Positions 14,779 to 24,136 of a stretch of DNA of 46,680 nucleotides are shown piece by piece. This DNA comes from Candidatus Rokuibacteriota bacterium. GTDB taxonomy: Bacteria; Methylomirabilota; Methylomirabilia; Rokubacteriales; CSP1-6. Numbering within the stretch: position 1 is the stretch's first letter; every line of letters begins with the position of its first letter. The translations under genes and the position numbers were made by a program. The notes beneath the pieces are model-generated. The model worked only from the letters and a program-made list of their open reading frames with translations, ran no database searches and was not told the DNA's origin. The stretch lies in NCBI GenBank assembly GCA_003220265.1, contig QHRW01000131.1:1-46680 (forward strand), given 5' to 3'.

Positions 14779-16574
14779 GCCCGAGGCGTGACTCCGTGAC
14801 AACGGGCGCGATCGATCCCGTCACGCTGGTCGTGGTCCAGAACGGCCTGCAGCAGGTGGCCAGCGAGATGGATCTGACGTTCGAGCGCGCGGCCTTCTCG
14901 CCGGTCATCTCCGAGGGCTTCGATCGCTCGGACGGCATCTACGATCGCGACACGGGCGACGTCATCGCCCAGGGCGAGCTCGGTTTGCCGATCTTCGTGG
15001 GCGTCATGCAGTTCACCACGCGCGCGGTCATCGAGCAGAAGCGCGAGGTGGTGGATGGCGACGTCTTTCTCGTCAATGACCCGTACTGCGGCGGCACCCA
15101 TCTGATGGACGTGAAGATGGTGAAGCCGTTCTTCTACCGCGGCCGCCACTGGGCGTGGCTGGCCAACACCGGCCACTGGCCGGACACGGGCGGCTCGGTG
15201 CCCGGCGGCTTCTCGACGCGCGCCACCGAGGTCCAGCAGGAGGGCTTGCGCCTGCCGCCGGTGAAGCTCTTCCGCGCCGGCACGATGGACGACGACATCT
15301 TGCAGATCGTGCTGGCCAACATCCGCGTGCCCGAGGAGCGCATCGGCGACATCAAGGCCCAGGTGGCCGCACTCACCGTGGGCGAGCGGCGGCTCACCGC
15401 GCTGCTCGACCGCTACGGCGCCGACACCGTGTCCGCGTGCATCGTCGAGCTGCGACGGCGCTCCGAGCAGATGATGCGCGCCCACATCGCCAAGATCCCC
15501 GACGGCGTCTACCGTGGCGAGGCGTTCGTGGACTCCGACGGCGTCGATCCCGACGCGCTCGCCATCCAGCTCACCATCAAGAAGGAAGGGACGGATCTGC
15601 GCTTCGACTTCTCGGAGTCGAGCCCGCCGTGCCGCGGGCCGCTCAACAGCGTGATCGCAACCACGCGCGCCGCCGTCTACCTGGCCATCAAGCACATCTT
15701 CCCCGACGTGCCGATCAACGCCGGCTGCTTCGAGCCGCTCAAGATCGCCGATCCGCACGGGACGTTCCTCTACGCGCGGTACCCGCGGCCGGTGTCGGGC
15801 TGCGCGGCCGAGGTCAGCTCGCGCATCGCCGAGAGCGTGTTCACCACGCTGGCGCGGGCCATTCCCGAGGACCTCTTCGCGGCGCCGGCCGGCACCAGCG
15901 GCAACCTCACGCTGGGCGGCTACGATCCGCTGAAGGAGCGGCACTACATCATGTACGTCTTCTCGGGCGGCGGCTACGGCGGCAGCCACGAGGACGACGG
16001 CCTCACCAACGGCTGCTCCACCATCGGCATCTCCAAGACGCAGCCGGCCGAGGTGCTGGAGCAGCACTACCCGATTCTCTTCGAGCAGTACGCGCTGCGC
16101 GAGCGCTCGGGCGGCGCCGGCCGCACGCGCGGCGGCTTCGGCGTCGATTACAAGGTGCGCATCCGCCGCGGCGAAGCGCTGCTGTCGTTCTTGATGGACC
16201 ACGGCCGCTTCGGCCCGCCCGGGCTCTTCGGCGGCAAGGACGGCGCCGCCAACGAGGTGGTCGTCGAGCGCGGCGGCACGACCTATCGCTCGCCCCACTG
16301 GTCCAAGGACGAGGACATCCGCGTGGTGGGCGGCGATTCCGTTCACGTGCGCACGCCGGGCGGCGGCGGCTACGGCGATCCGTTCACGCGCGATCCGGAG
16401 CTGGTGCGGCGCGACGTGATCCGCGGCTACTTCACCGTCGACGACGCCGCGCGCGACTACGGCGTCGTCATCGAGCGGGTCGACCGCCCGACCGTCGGGC
16501 GCGACGGCGCCCCGACGGACCTGACGATAGACCACGCGGCCACCGCGCGCGTGCGCCGGGAGGTCCGCGCGTGA
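14775..16574 (+). CDS. hyuB: Hydantoinase/oxoprolinase B subunit (HyuB family)
   Basis: 599 residues, GTG start overlapping the Asp-box gene stop (GTGA). Hydantoinase B hallmarks are IDPVTLVVVQNGLQ at the N-terminus, then DVFLVNDPYCGGTHLMDVKMVKP, the long central region with FDFSESSPPCRGPLN, and the C-terminal RTRGGFGVDYKVRI and GGGGYGDPF glycine motifs. It pairs with HyuA for ATP-dependent hydrolysis or carboxylation of a cyclic amide or ketone. It is followed, again with a 4-base overlap, by the LLM oxidoreductase, so a multi-step pathway is encoded. The assignment to the HyuB family is secure, the substrate is not. Confidence 0.94.
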   Translation: MSPRRDSVTTGAIDPVTLVVVQNGLQQVASEMDLTFERAAFSPVISEGFDRSDGIYDRDTGDVIAQGELGLPIFVGVMQFTTRAVIEQKREVVDGDVFLVNDPYCGGTHLMDVKMVKPFFYRGRHWAWLANTGHWPDTGGSVPGGFSTRATEVQQEGLRLPPVKLFRAGTMDDDILQIVLANIRVPEERIGDIKAQVAALTVGERRLTALLDRYGADTVSACIVELRRRSEQMMRAHIAKIPDGVYRGEAFVDSDGVDPDALAIQLTIKKEGTDLRFDFSESSPPCRGPLNSVIATTRAAVYLAIKHIFPDVPINAGCFEPLKIADPHGTFLYARYPRPVSGCAAEVSSRIAESVFTTLARAIPEDLFAAPAGTSGNLTLGGYDPLKERHYIMYVFSGGGYGGSHEDDGLTNGCSTIGISKTQPAEVLEQHYPILFEQYALRERSGGAGRTRGGFGVDYKVRIRRGEALLSFLMDHGRFGPPGLFGGKDGAANEVVVERGGTTYRSPHWSKDEDIRVVGGDSVHVRTPGGGGYGDPFTRDPELVRRDVIRGYFTVDDAARDYGVVIERVDRPTVGRDGAPTDLTIDHAATARVRREVRA

Positions 16575-17638
16575 AGTTCGGCTGGATGACGCTGTCGCTC
16601 TCGCCGACGCCCGAGGACGACCTCGCCCGCGTGCACCAGCAGCTCGAGCAGGGCGTGCTGGCCGAGGCCATGGGCTTCGACTACCTCTGGCTCACCGAGC
16701 ACAACTTCACCGGCGAGTGCTCGTACGCCGATCCCATCCCGTTCGCCGGTGCGCTGGCCGCGCGCACCTCGCGCGCGCGGATGGGCTTCGCCGTCATCCA
16801 GATGGCGCTCCATCATCCCGTGCGCCTGGCCGTCCAGCTCGCCGTCCTCGACAATTTGAGCCGCGGGCGCCTGGAAGTCGGCATCGGCCGCGGCACCAGC
16901 TACAACGAGTACGAGTACGTCGGCTACGGTCTACGCAGCGACGACAGCCACGAGCGGATGGAGGAGGCGGTGCAGGTGCTCGTCGGCGCCTGGACGCAGG
17001 AGCCCTTCGTCCACGAGGGCAAGTTCTTCTCCGTCCGCCTGCCCGCCGTGCGGCCGCGGCCGGTGCAGCGGCCGCATCCGCCGCTCTGGCGCAGCGTGAT
17101 CTCGGTAGAGTCGCTCGAGGAGTGCGGGCGCGCCGGCCTGCCCGCCATGATGTCGCGAGTGCCGAACGCGCGGATCCCCGAGCGCCTCGCCGTCTACCGG
17201 AAGGGACTCGAGGCCGGCGGCCACGACGCCGCCACGCAACGGCGCCTGCTCGGCGAGGCCTCCGTGTGGCGCTTCCTCTACGTGGCCGACAGCCAGGGGC
17301 AGGCGGAGGACGACGTCGAGGAGGCGACGCTGCACTATCGCCGGCACATGCACCACGTGCGCGAGGCCTACAATCCGTCCGACTTCCACGTCAAAGCCGC
17401 CGCCGTCAATCCGTGGATGGACGCCGCGGTGTCCCATCCCGAAGGCGTTCGCTTCGTGCTGGAGACCGGCGCCCTCTACGGCACGCCCAAGCGTGTGGCG
17501 GAGCAGATTGCCGCCTTGCGCGACGCCGGCCTCGGCCACGTCATGTGCCAGGCCAGCTGGGGCGGGCTGGCCCACGACAAGGCCGTGGCGTCGCTCCGCC
17601 TGTTCGGCGCCCACGTCGCGCCGGCGTTTCGCGAGTAA
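16571..17638 (+). CDS. LLM-class flavin-dependent oxidoreductase
   Basis: 355 residues. The luciferase-like TIM barrel is shown by LAEAMGFDYLWLTEHNF, VIQMALHHPVRLAVQLAVLDNLSRGRLEVGIGRG and the C-terminal LYGTPKRVAEQIAALRDAGLGHVM block. Members use FMN or F420 and commonly act as monooxygenases on C-S, C-N or amide compounds. The GTG start overlaps the hyuB stop by 4 bases. A flavin reductase partner is not adjacent. Within the operon it may modify the hydantoinase substrate or product; this is inference from coupling. Confidence 0.94.
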   Translation: MKFGWMTLSLSPTPEDDLARVHQQLEQGVLAEAMGFDYLWLTEHNFTGECSYADPIPFAGALAARTSRARMGFAVIQMALHHPVRLAVQLAVLDNLSRGRLEVGIGRGTSYNEYEYVGYGLRSDDSHERMEEAVQVLVGAWTQEPFVHEGKFFSVRLPAVRPRPVQRPHPPLWRSVISVESLEECGRAGLPAMMSRVPNARIPERLAVYRKGLEAGGHDAATQRRLLGEASVWRFLYVADSQGQAEDDVEEATLHYRRHMHHVREAYNPSDFHVKAAAVNPWMDAAVSHPEGVRFVLETGALYGTPKRVAEQIAALRDAGLGHVMCQASWGGLAHDKAVASLRLFGAHVAPAFRE

Positions 17639-17660
17639 ACTTCGCCCGGGAGGATCGGCC

Positions 17661-19130
17661 ATGCTCACCAGCGCTCAGACCGAGGCACGCAAGCTTCGCG
17701 CTCGCCTGACCCACCCCATCATCGACGCCGACGGGCACTGGGCGGAGTTCGCGCCACACATGCGCGAGGAGTTTCGCCGCATCGGCGGCGACGCCGCGGT
17801 GGAAGCCCTCGACATGGCGAGCGCGCGCATCCCGAACTCGCTGCGGATGTCCGTGGCCGAGCGGCGCCGGCGCCGGATCGGCCAGGAAGCCTTCTGGTTC
17901 CTGCCGACGCAGAACACGCTCGACCGGGCCACCGCGATGATGCCCAAGCTGCTCTACGAGCGGTTGGACGACATCGGCCTCGACTTCTGCGTGGTCTACC
18001 CGACGGCGGGCCTCGGCTACTACCGGCTGCCGCCCGAGAAGCTCCGCCGGGCGCTGTGTCGCGCCTACAACGTGTTCACGATGGACCAGTTCCGACCGTT
18101 CGCCGACCGCATCATTCCCGCCGCCATCATCCCGATGTACTCGCCGGAGGAGGCGATCGAGGAGCTGGAATTCGCCAGCAAGCAGCTCGGCTACAAGGTG
18201 ATCATGATGGGCGGCCTCATCCGCCGCCCCATCCCGGCCCTCGCCGAGGAGCAGCCGGAGGCGTCGAAGCTCGTCGAGTGGTACGACGTGATCGGCATCG
18301 ACAGCGTGCACGACTACGATCCCGTGTGGGCGAAGTGCCGCGAGCTGCGCATCGCGCCCAGCTTCCACAACGGCGCGCGCTCGATCCTGCTGCGCAACTC
18401 GCCGACGAACTTCTGCTACAACCACATCGGCCACTTCGCCTCCGCCGGCGAGGCCATGGCCAAGGCGCTCTTCTTCGGCGGCGTCACGCGCCGGTTCCCC
18501 GAGCTCAACTTCGCGTTCCTGGAGGGCGGCACCGCGTGGGCGTGCTCGCTCTATGCCGACCTCATCGGTCACTGGGAGAAGCGCAATCGCCAGGCGCTGG
18601 AGAACACGAATCCCGCGTCGCTCGATCAGGCCGGGCTGCTGGCGCTGGTGGAGAAGTACGGCAAGCCGTCGGTGGTGGAGGCCGTGCGGCGCGGCGAGGG
18701 GCTGGACGACAACGGCAATGGCACGGGCAACGTCGAGGACCTCGACGATTATTCACGCTGCCGGATCACGCGCAAGGAGGACTTCCGCGACCTCTACGTG
18801 AAGCCCTACTACTTCGGCTGCGAGGCCGACGATCCGACCAACGCGTGGGCGTTCAACCGCCACGCCAACCCGCTGCGCGCGCGGCTGAACGCGCTGTTCA
18901 GCTCGGACATCGGCCACTTCGACGTGCCCGACATGACGGAGGTCGTCCCGGAGGCCTACGAGCTGGTCGAGCACGGCCTCCTGACCGAAGACGACTTCCG
19001 CGACTTCATGTTCACCAACGCCGTGCGCTTCTGGGGCGAGGTGAACCCGGACTTCTTCAAGGGCACCGTGGTGGAGAAGCCGGCGGCGGAGGTGCTCGCC
19101 GGGCTGCCCCAACGTCAGGCGGGGTGCTAG
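17661..19130 (+). CDS. Amidohydrolase-2-family metal-dependent hydrolase
   Basis: 489 residues. The N-terminal motif is IDADGHW rather than the plain H-x-H, a variant often seen in this family. Later metal- or base-site segments include APSFHNGAR, NHIGHFA, and near the C-terminus SSDIGHFDVPD. The fold resembles decarboxylases/hydrolases such as ACMSD. GGGAGG sits 7 bases before ATG, and the gene follows the LLM oxidoreductase by 22 bases. A DDNGNGTGNVEDLDD segment (~residues 349-363) resembles an EF-hand-like calcium loop and is not a usual element of the family. It is likely a pathway hydrolase or decarboxylase downstream of HyuAB. Confidence 0.9.
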   Translation: MLTSAQTEARKLRARLTHPIIDADGHWAEFAPHMREEFRRIGGDAAVEALDMASARIPNSLRMSVAERRRRRIGQEAFWFLPTQNTLDRATAMMPKLLYERLDDIGLDFCVVYPTAGLGYYRLPPEKLRRALCRAYNVFTMDQFRPFADRIIPAAIIPMYSPEEAIEELEFASKQLGYKVIMMGGLIRRPIPALAEEQPEASKLVEWYDVIGIDSVHDYDPVWAKCRELRIAPSFHNGARSILLRNSPTNFCYNHIGHFASAGEAMAKALFFGGVTRRFPELNFAFLEGGTAWACSLYADLIGHWEKRNRQALENTNPASLDQAGLLALVEKYGKPSVVEAVRRGEGLDDNGNGTGNVEDLDDYSRCRITRKEDFRDLYVKPYYFGCEADDPTNAWAFNRHANPLRARLNALFSSDIGHFDVPDMTEVVPEAYELVEHGLLTEDDFRDFMFTNAVRFWGEVNPDFFKGTVVEKPAAEVLAGLPQRQAGC

Positions 19131-19179
19131 ACTCCGCGCCAGCCGGAGGCCCGGTCATTTCGACCAGGAGGAAGACACC

Positions 19180-20388
19180 ATGAATCGCCGCATGCTCGTG
19201 GCCACAACAGCGCTCCTTGCTCTCGTGGTGATGCTCGCGGGCTTTCCCCCCGGATCGGCGGCCCAGGGCAAGGTCGTGAAGATCGGCCTCTCGCTGCCGC
19301 TGACCGGCTCCGACGCCGACGGCGCCGATGCCATCCTGAAGGGCGCCCAGATGGCCATCACCGAGATCAACGGCAAGGGCGGGGTGGCAGGTTACAAGCT
19401 GGAGGCGATGGTCTTCGACAGCGCCACCCCGGCGGCGGGACAGTACGATCCGGCGCAGGCCGCCACCAACTACAAGAAGTTCATCGCCGACAGCCTCGTG
19501 ATGGCCGCGGTCGGGCCCGTCATGAGCGGCGAGGGCAAGGCGATCTCGCCGATCCTGTCCGAGGCCGACATGGCCACGATCACCCCAAGCTCGACGAATC
19601 CCGACATCACCGATCCCAAGCTCCAGGCGCAGTACCGGCCCAAGGGCAAGGCGGTCTACTTCCGGACGGTCACCACCGACGCCTTCCAGGGGCCGAACAT
19701 GGCCAACTACCTCTTCCACGCCCAGAAGGTCAAGAGCGTCTACGTGCTGGACGACGGCGGCGCCTTCGGCGTCGGCATCGCGGACAGCTTCCAGAAGCGC
19801 GCCGGCGAGCTGGGCGTGAAGATCCTCGGGCGGGACCGGCTCGACCCGAAGGAAGCCGACTACAAGACCATTCTCACCAAGATCAAGGGGCTCAACCCGG
19901 ACGCGCTCTACTACGGCGGCGTCATGCAGGCGGCGGCCAAGCTCGCCCCGCAGAGCTACGAGGTGGTGCCCCGCGTGATCAAGGCGGGCTCGGACGGCGT
20001 GTACGACTTGTCGTGGCCCAAGCAGTCGGGCAAGGAGGCCGTCGACGGCTGGTTCTGCTCGCAGGCCTCGCCGGAGCTGGTCACCTCGCCCAAGCTCGAG
20101 GCGTGGGTGACCAAGTTCAAGAAGGAGATGAAGCGCGACCCCACCAACTACGCCATCACCTCCTACGATGCCGTGCTGGTCATCGCCGACGCCGTGGAGC
20201 GGACCGTCAAGGCCAACAAGCCGATCACGCGCACGAACCTGCGCGACGCGATCCAGGCCACGAAGCTGGGCTCCATCCAGGGCCCGATCGCCTTCGACGC
20301 CAACGGCGACATCCTGACCCGGACCGTCTCGATCTACCAGTGGCGGGACGGCGAGATCAAGTACGTCAGCGTGGCGCCCGAGAAGTAG
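19180..20388 (+). CDS. livK: Branched-chain-amino-acid-type ABC transporter substrate-binding protein (LivK-like)
   Basis: 402 residues with a signal peptide (residues ~1-29, cleavage after SAA). The mature protein starts KVVKIGLSLPLTGSDADG and has GPVMSGEGKAISPI and the C-terminal GSIQGPIAFDANGD, all typical of the type I periplasmic ligand-binding family. AGGAGG (19166-19171) is 8 bases before ATG. In such family members the ligand may be an amino acid, amide, urea or aromatic acid; the upstream hydantoinase/amidohydrolase genes suggest the transported compound feeds that pathway. A strong GC hairpin follows the gene. Confidence 0.94.
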   Translation: MNRRMLVATTALLALVVMLAGFPPGSAAQGKVVKIGLSLPLTGSDADGADAILKGAQMAITEINGKGGVAGYKLEAMVFDSATPAAGQYDPAQAATNYKKFIADSLVMAAVGPVMSGEGKAISPILSEADMATITPSSTNPDITDPKLQAQYRPKGKAVYFRTVTTDAFQGPNMANYLFHAQKVKSVYVLDDGGAFGVGIADSFQKRAGELGVKILGRDRLDPKEADYKTILTKIKGLNPDALYYGGVMQAAAKLAPQSYEVVPRVIKAGSDGVYDLSWPKQSGKEAVDGWFCSQASPELVTSPKLEAWVTKFKKEMKRDPTNYAITSYDAVLVIADAVERTVKANKPITRTNLRDAIQATKLGSIQGPIAFDANGDILTRTVSIYQWRDGEIKYVSVAPEK

Positions 20389-20399
20389 GCCGATCCGGC

Positions 20400-20434
20400 G
20401 CCCCGGGCCGGCGCCGCGCTGGCCGGCCCGGGGC
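20400..20434 (+). promoter_or_regulatory. Strong GC hairpin between livK and livH
   Basis: A perfect 13-bp inverted repeat (20400-20412 with 20422-20434) with a 9-base loop lies 11 bases after the livK stop. There is no T run, so it is unlikely to stop transcription fully. Such hairpins after binding-protein genes commonly stabilise the upstream mRNA segment and give more binding protein than permease. Confidence 0.65.
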
Positions 20435-20457
20435 CCCGCTCGCCTGACGACGCGGCC

Positions 20458-21387
20458 ATGAGCACGCTCGACGTTCTCGTCCAGCAGGTCGTCAACGGGC
20501 TCGCGCTCGGCATGATGTACGCCCTGCTCGCGCTCGGGTTCACCATGGTGTACGGCATCATCGAGCTGATCAACTTCTCCCACTTCAGCGTCTTCATGAC
20601 CGGCACCTTCGTGGGGCTCGTGGTGCTGGAGCTCATGGGCGTCACCGCCGTCTCGAAGTCGCTGACGGGGTTCGCGCTGGTCAGCACGCTGGTGGTGCTC
20701 TTCCTGGCCACCATGACGACCACCGGCCTCCTCGGCGTGCTCATCGAGCGCATCTGTCTGCGCTCGCTGCGGCACGTGGCTGGCACGGCGCCGATGATCA
20801 CCACGATCGGCGTGGCCTTCATCCTCATCAACGCCATGCTGCTGATCTGGGGCCCGCAGGCCCAGCGCTTTCCGCAGCTGCTGCCCAACTGGCGGTGGGC
20901 GGTGGGCGCCGCCGAGATCACGTTCAAGCAGGTCGTCCTCTTCGTGGTCGGGCTCGTGCTGATGCTGGCGCTGAGCCATCTGGTGCAGCGCACCACGCTC
21001 GGCAAGGCCATGCGGGCCACCGCCCAGGACGCCGACGCCGCCCGCATGATGGGCATCGACGTCGATCGCGTGGTGGTGCTCACCTTCTTCCTGGGCTCGG
21101 CGCTGGCGGGCGCCGGCAGCCTCTTCTTCGGCCTCTACTACGGCTTCACCGGTTACTACATCGGCTACACGACGGGGTTGCGCGCGTTCACCTCGGCGGT
21201 GCTCGGGGGGATCGGGTCCATTCCGGGCGCCGTCCTCGGCGGCATCTTCATCGGGCTCACGCAGTCGCTCGGCGGCCAGCTGCTGGGCGTGAAGTGGACC
21301 GACGTCATCATCTTCTCACTGCTGATCGTCGTCATGGTGTTCCGCCCCAACGGGCTGCTCGGCGCCCGCATCCCCCAGCGGGCCTGA
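20458..21387 (+). CDS. livH: Branched-chain-amino-acid-type ABC permease LivH
   Basis: 309 residues with about eight membrane helices. The family motif LALGMMYALLALGFTMVYGIIELINFSH starts near residue 13, and the cytoplasmic RATAQDADAARMMGIDVDRV loop is the ATPase contact. ATG follows the intergenic hairpin by 23 bases. It forms the import channel with the permease half of the next gene, 4 bases downstream. Confidence 0.95.
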   Translation: MSTLDVLVQQVVNGLALGMMYALLALGFTMVYGIIELINFSHFSVFMTGTFVGLVVLELMGVTAVSKSLTGFALVSTLVVLFLATMTTTGLLGVLIERICLRSLRHVAGTAPMITTIGVAFILINAMLLIWGPQAQRFPQLLPNWRWAVGAAEITFKQVVLFVVGLVLMLALSHLVQRTTLGKAMRATAQDADAARMMGIDVDRVVVLTFFLGSALAGAGSLFFGLYYGFTGYYIGYTTGLRAFTSAVLGGIGSIPGAVLGGIFIGLTQSLGGQLLGVKWTDVIIFSLLIVVMVFRPNGLLGARIPQRA

Positions 21388-21391
21388 CGCG

Positions 21392-23394
21392 ATGGGCGCG
21401 CTGGCCGCGCGGCGGGGGCTCGAGCGCTGGCGCGCGCTGCCGGTGGCGCGGCGCCGGCAGATCCTCACGCCGGTCCTCCTCGGCGTCGGGCTGCTGTTCC
21501 CGTTCGTGACGTCGAACGCCGGCAACGTGGACGCCGCCGCCAATGCGTTCACCTACGTGCTGCTCGCGCTGGGCCTCAACATCGTGGTCGGCTTCGCAGG
21601 GCTGCTCGACCTGGGCTACGCCGCGTTCTTCGCGATCGGGGCGTACGGCTACGGCATCGCCGCCTCGGGGCATCTCAAGCCCGAGTGGTCGTCCCTGTGG
21701 GCTCCGCTCGAGTGGGCCGGACAGGTGAGCCGCCTGGTCGTGCCCGGCCAGCCCGACACCGTGCAGTTCCACTTCGCCTTCTGGCCGATGCTGGCTGTCA
21801 CCGCCATCGTCTGCGCGATCTTCGGCATCCTGTTCGGCGCTCCCACGCTGCGGCTGCGCGGCGACTACCTGGCGATCGTGACACTGGGCTTCGGCGAGAT
21901 CGTGCCGGTGGTGGCCCGCAACTGGGAAGGGCTCACCAACGGCGCGCAGGGGCTAGGCGGCATCCGCACGCCCCGGCTCCTCGGTCTCGACTTCGGCTTC
22001 TCGCCGTATCCCTACTACTTCCTCGGCCTGGGACTCGTCGCCGTCGCGGTGTGGATCTCGATCCGGCTGCAGGAGTCACGGCTCGGCCGCGCCTGGATGG
22101 CGATCCGAGAGGACGAGCTGGCGGCGGGCGCCATGGGCGTCAATCACGTCCACTACAAGCTGATGGCCTTCGCCATGGGCGCCGCCGTGGGCGGCCTCGG
22201 CGGCACCTTCTACGTGGCCAAGCTGACCACGGCCACGCCGGACATGTTCACGTTCCCGGTCTCGGTGATGGTGCTGGTCATGGTGGTGCTGGGCGGCCTC
22301 GGCTCGATCCGCGGCGTGGTGGTGGCCGCGTTGTTCCTGGCTTTTCTACAATCGGTGATCCTGCAGGAGCTCACCGGGTACGTGCACGCCCTCGGCCGCC
22401 TCGTGGGCAGCGACTTCCTGCAGCGGGTCGAGCTGATCACCTCGCTGGAGCTGATCTTCGGCCTCATCCTCGTGCTGATGATGCTCTTCCGGCGGCAGGG
22501 ACTCTGGCCCTCCGTGCGCCGCGTGTCCGGGCTCACGCGCGAGCAGCAGGCCGCCGCGCCGGCCCGGGGTTCCGCCGTGCGTCTCTCGTGGGCGCGCGCG
22601 GCCACGACCGATGGCGCCGGGCGGCCGCTGCTCGAGATCGAAGGACTTTGTCGGAGCTTCGGCGGTGTCCTGGCCGCCAACGACATCGCGCTGACGGTCC
22701 GCGCCGGCGAGCTGGTCAGCGTCATCGGGCCGAACGGATCCGGCAAGACCACGCTCTTCAACCTGATCACCGGCGTCATCGCCCCCGACGCCGGCAGCAT
22801 TCGCTTCGAGGGCCGCGAGATCGCCGGGCTGCCCTCGCACGCCATCGTCACGCGGGGCGTGGCCCGCACCTTCCAGAACATCCGCCTGTTCAACAACCTG
22901 AGCGTGATGGAGAACCTGCTCGTGGGCGAGCACGTTCGGCTGGAGGCGGGTGCGCTGGGCGCGATCTTCCGGCCGCCGAGCGTGCGCGCGGAGGAGCGGC
23001 GGGCCATCGACAGCGCGCTGGAAGTCGTCGAGATCTTCGGCAACCGGCTGCTGCCCCGGATGGATCACCCGGCCTACGGACTTTCCTACGCCAACCGCCG
23101 CCGCGCCGAGATCGCGCGCGCGATCATGACGCGGCCCAGGCTCCTGCTGCTGGACGAGCCGACCGCGGGGATGAACCCGGCCGAGACGCTGGAGCTGATG
23201 GATGTGATCCGCGCCCTGCGCGGGCTCGGCATCACCATCGTCCTGATCGAGCACAAGCTCGACGTGGTGATGGACGTCTCCGACCGCGTCGTCGTGCTCG
23301 ACCACGGCGTGAAGATCGCCGAGGGCGCCCCGGCCGAGGTCCGCAGCGACGAGCGCGTGATCGAGGCCTACCTGGGCCGCCGGCGCCGCGTGGC

Positions 23395-23398
<4 letters not shown>
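21392..23398 (+). CDS. LivM-LivG fusion: ABC permease joined to ATP-binding domain
   Basis: 668 residues. Residues ~1-370 are a LivM permease (ALGLNIVVGFAGLLDLGYAAFFAIGAYGYG; GAPTLRLRGDYLAIVTLGFGEI). A ~40-residue linker leads to a LivG-type ATPase (~410-668) with Walker A GPNGSGKTT starting at 446, ARTFQNIRLF Q-loop, Walker B LLLLDEPTAGMNP and LIEHKLD H-loop. The signature is LSYAN (564-568), not the usual LSYGQ-type, so the key signature glycine is alanine. Fusions of LivM and LivG are known in some lineages. It overlaps livF by 4 bases. The ATPase is otherwise complete. Confidence 0.93.
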
Positions 23399-24123
<725 letters not shown>

Positions 24124-24136
24124 CCCGGCCTGGCGC

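Noticed and set aside
24124..24136. Terminator between livF and putA
   Set aside because: Only 13 bases separate the convergent stops and no hairpin with a T run is visible there.
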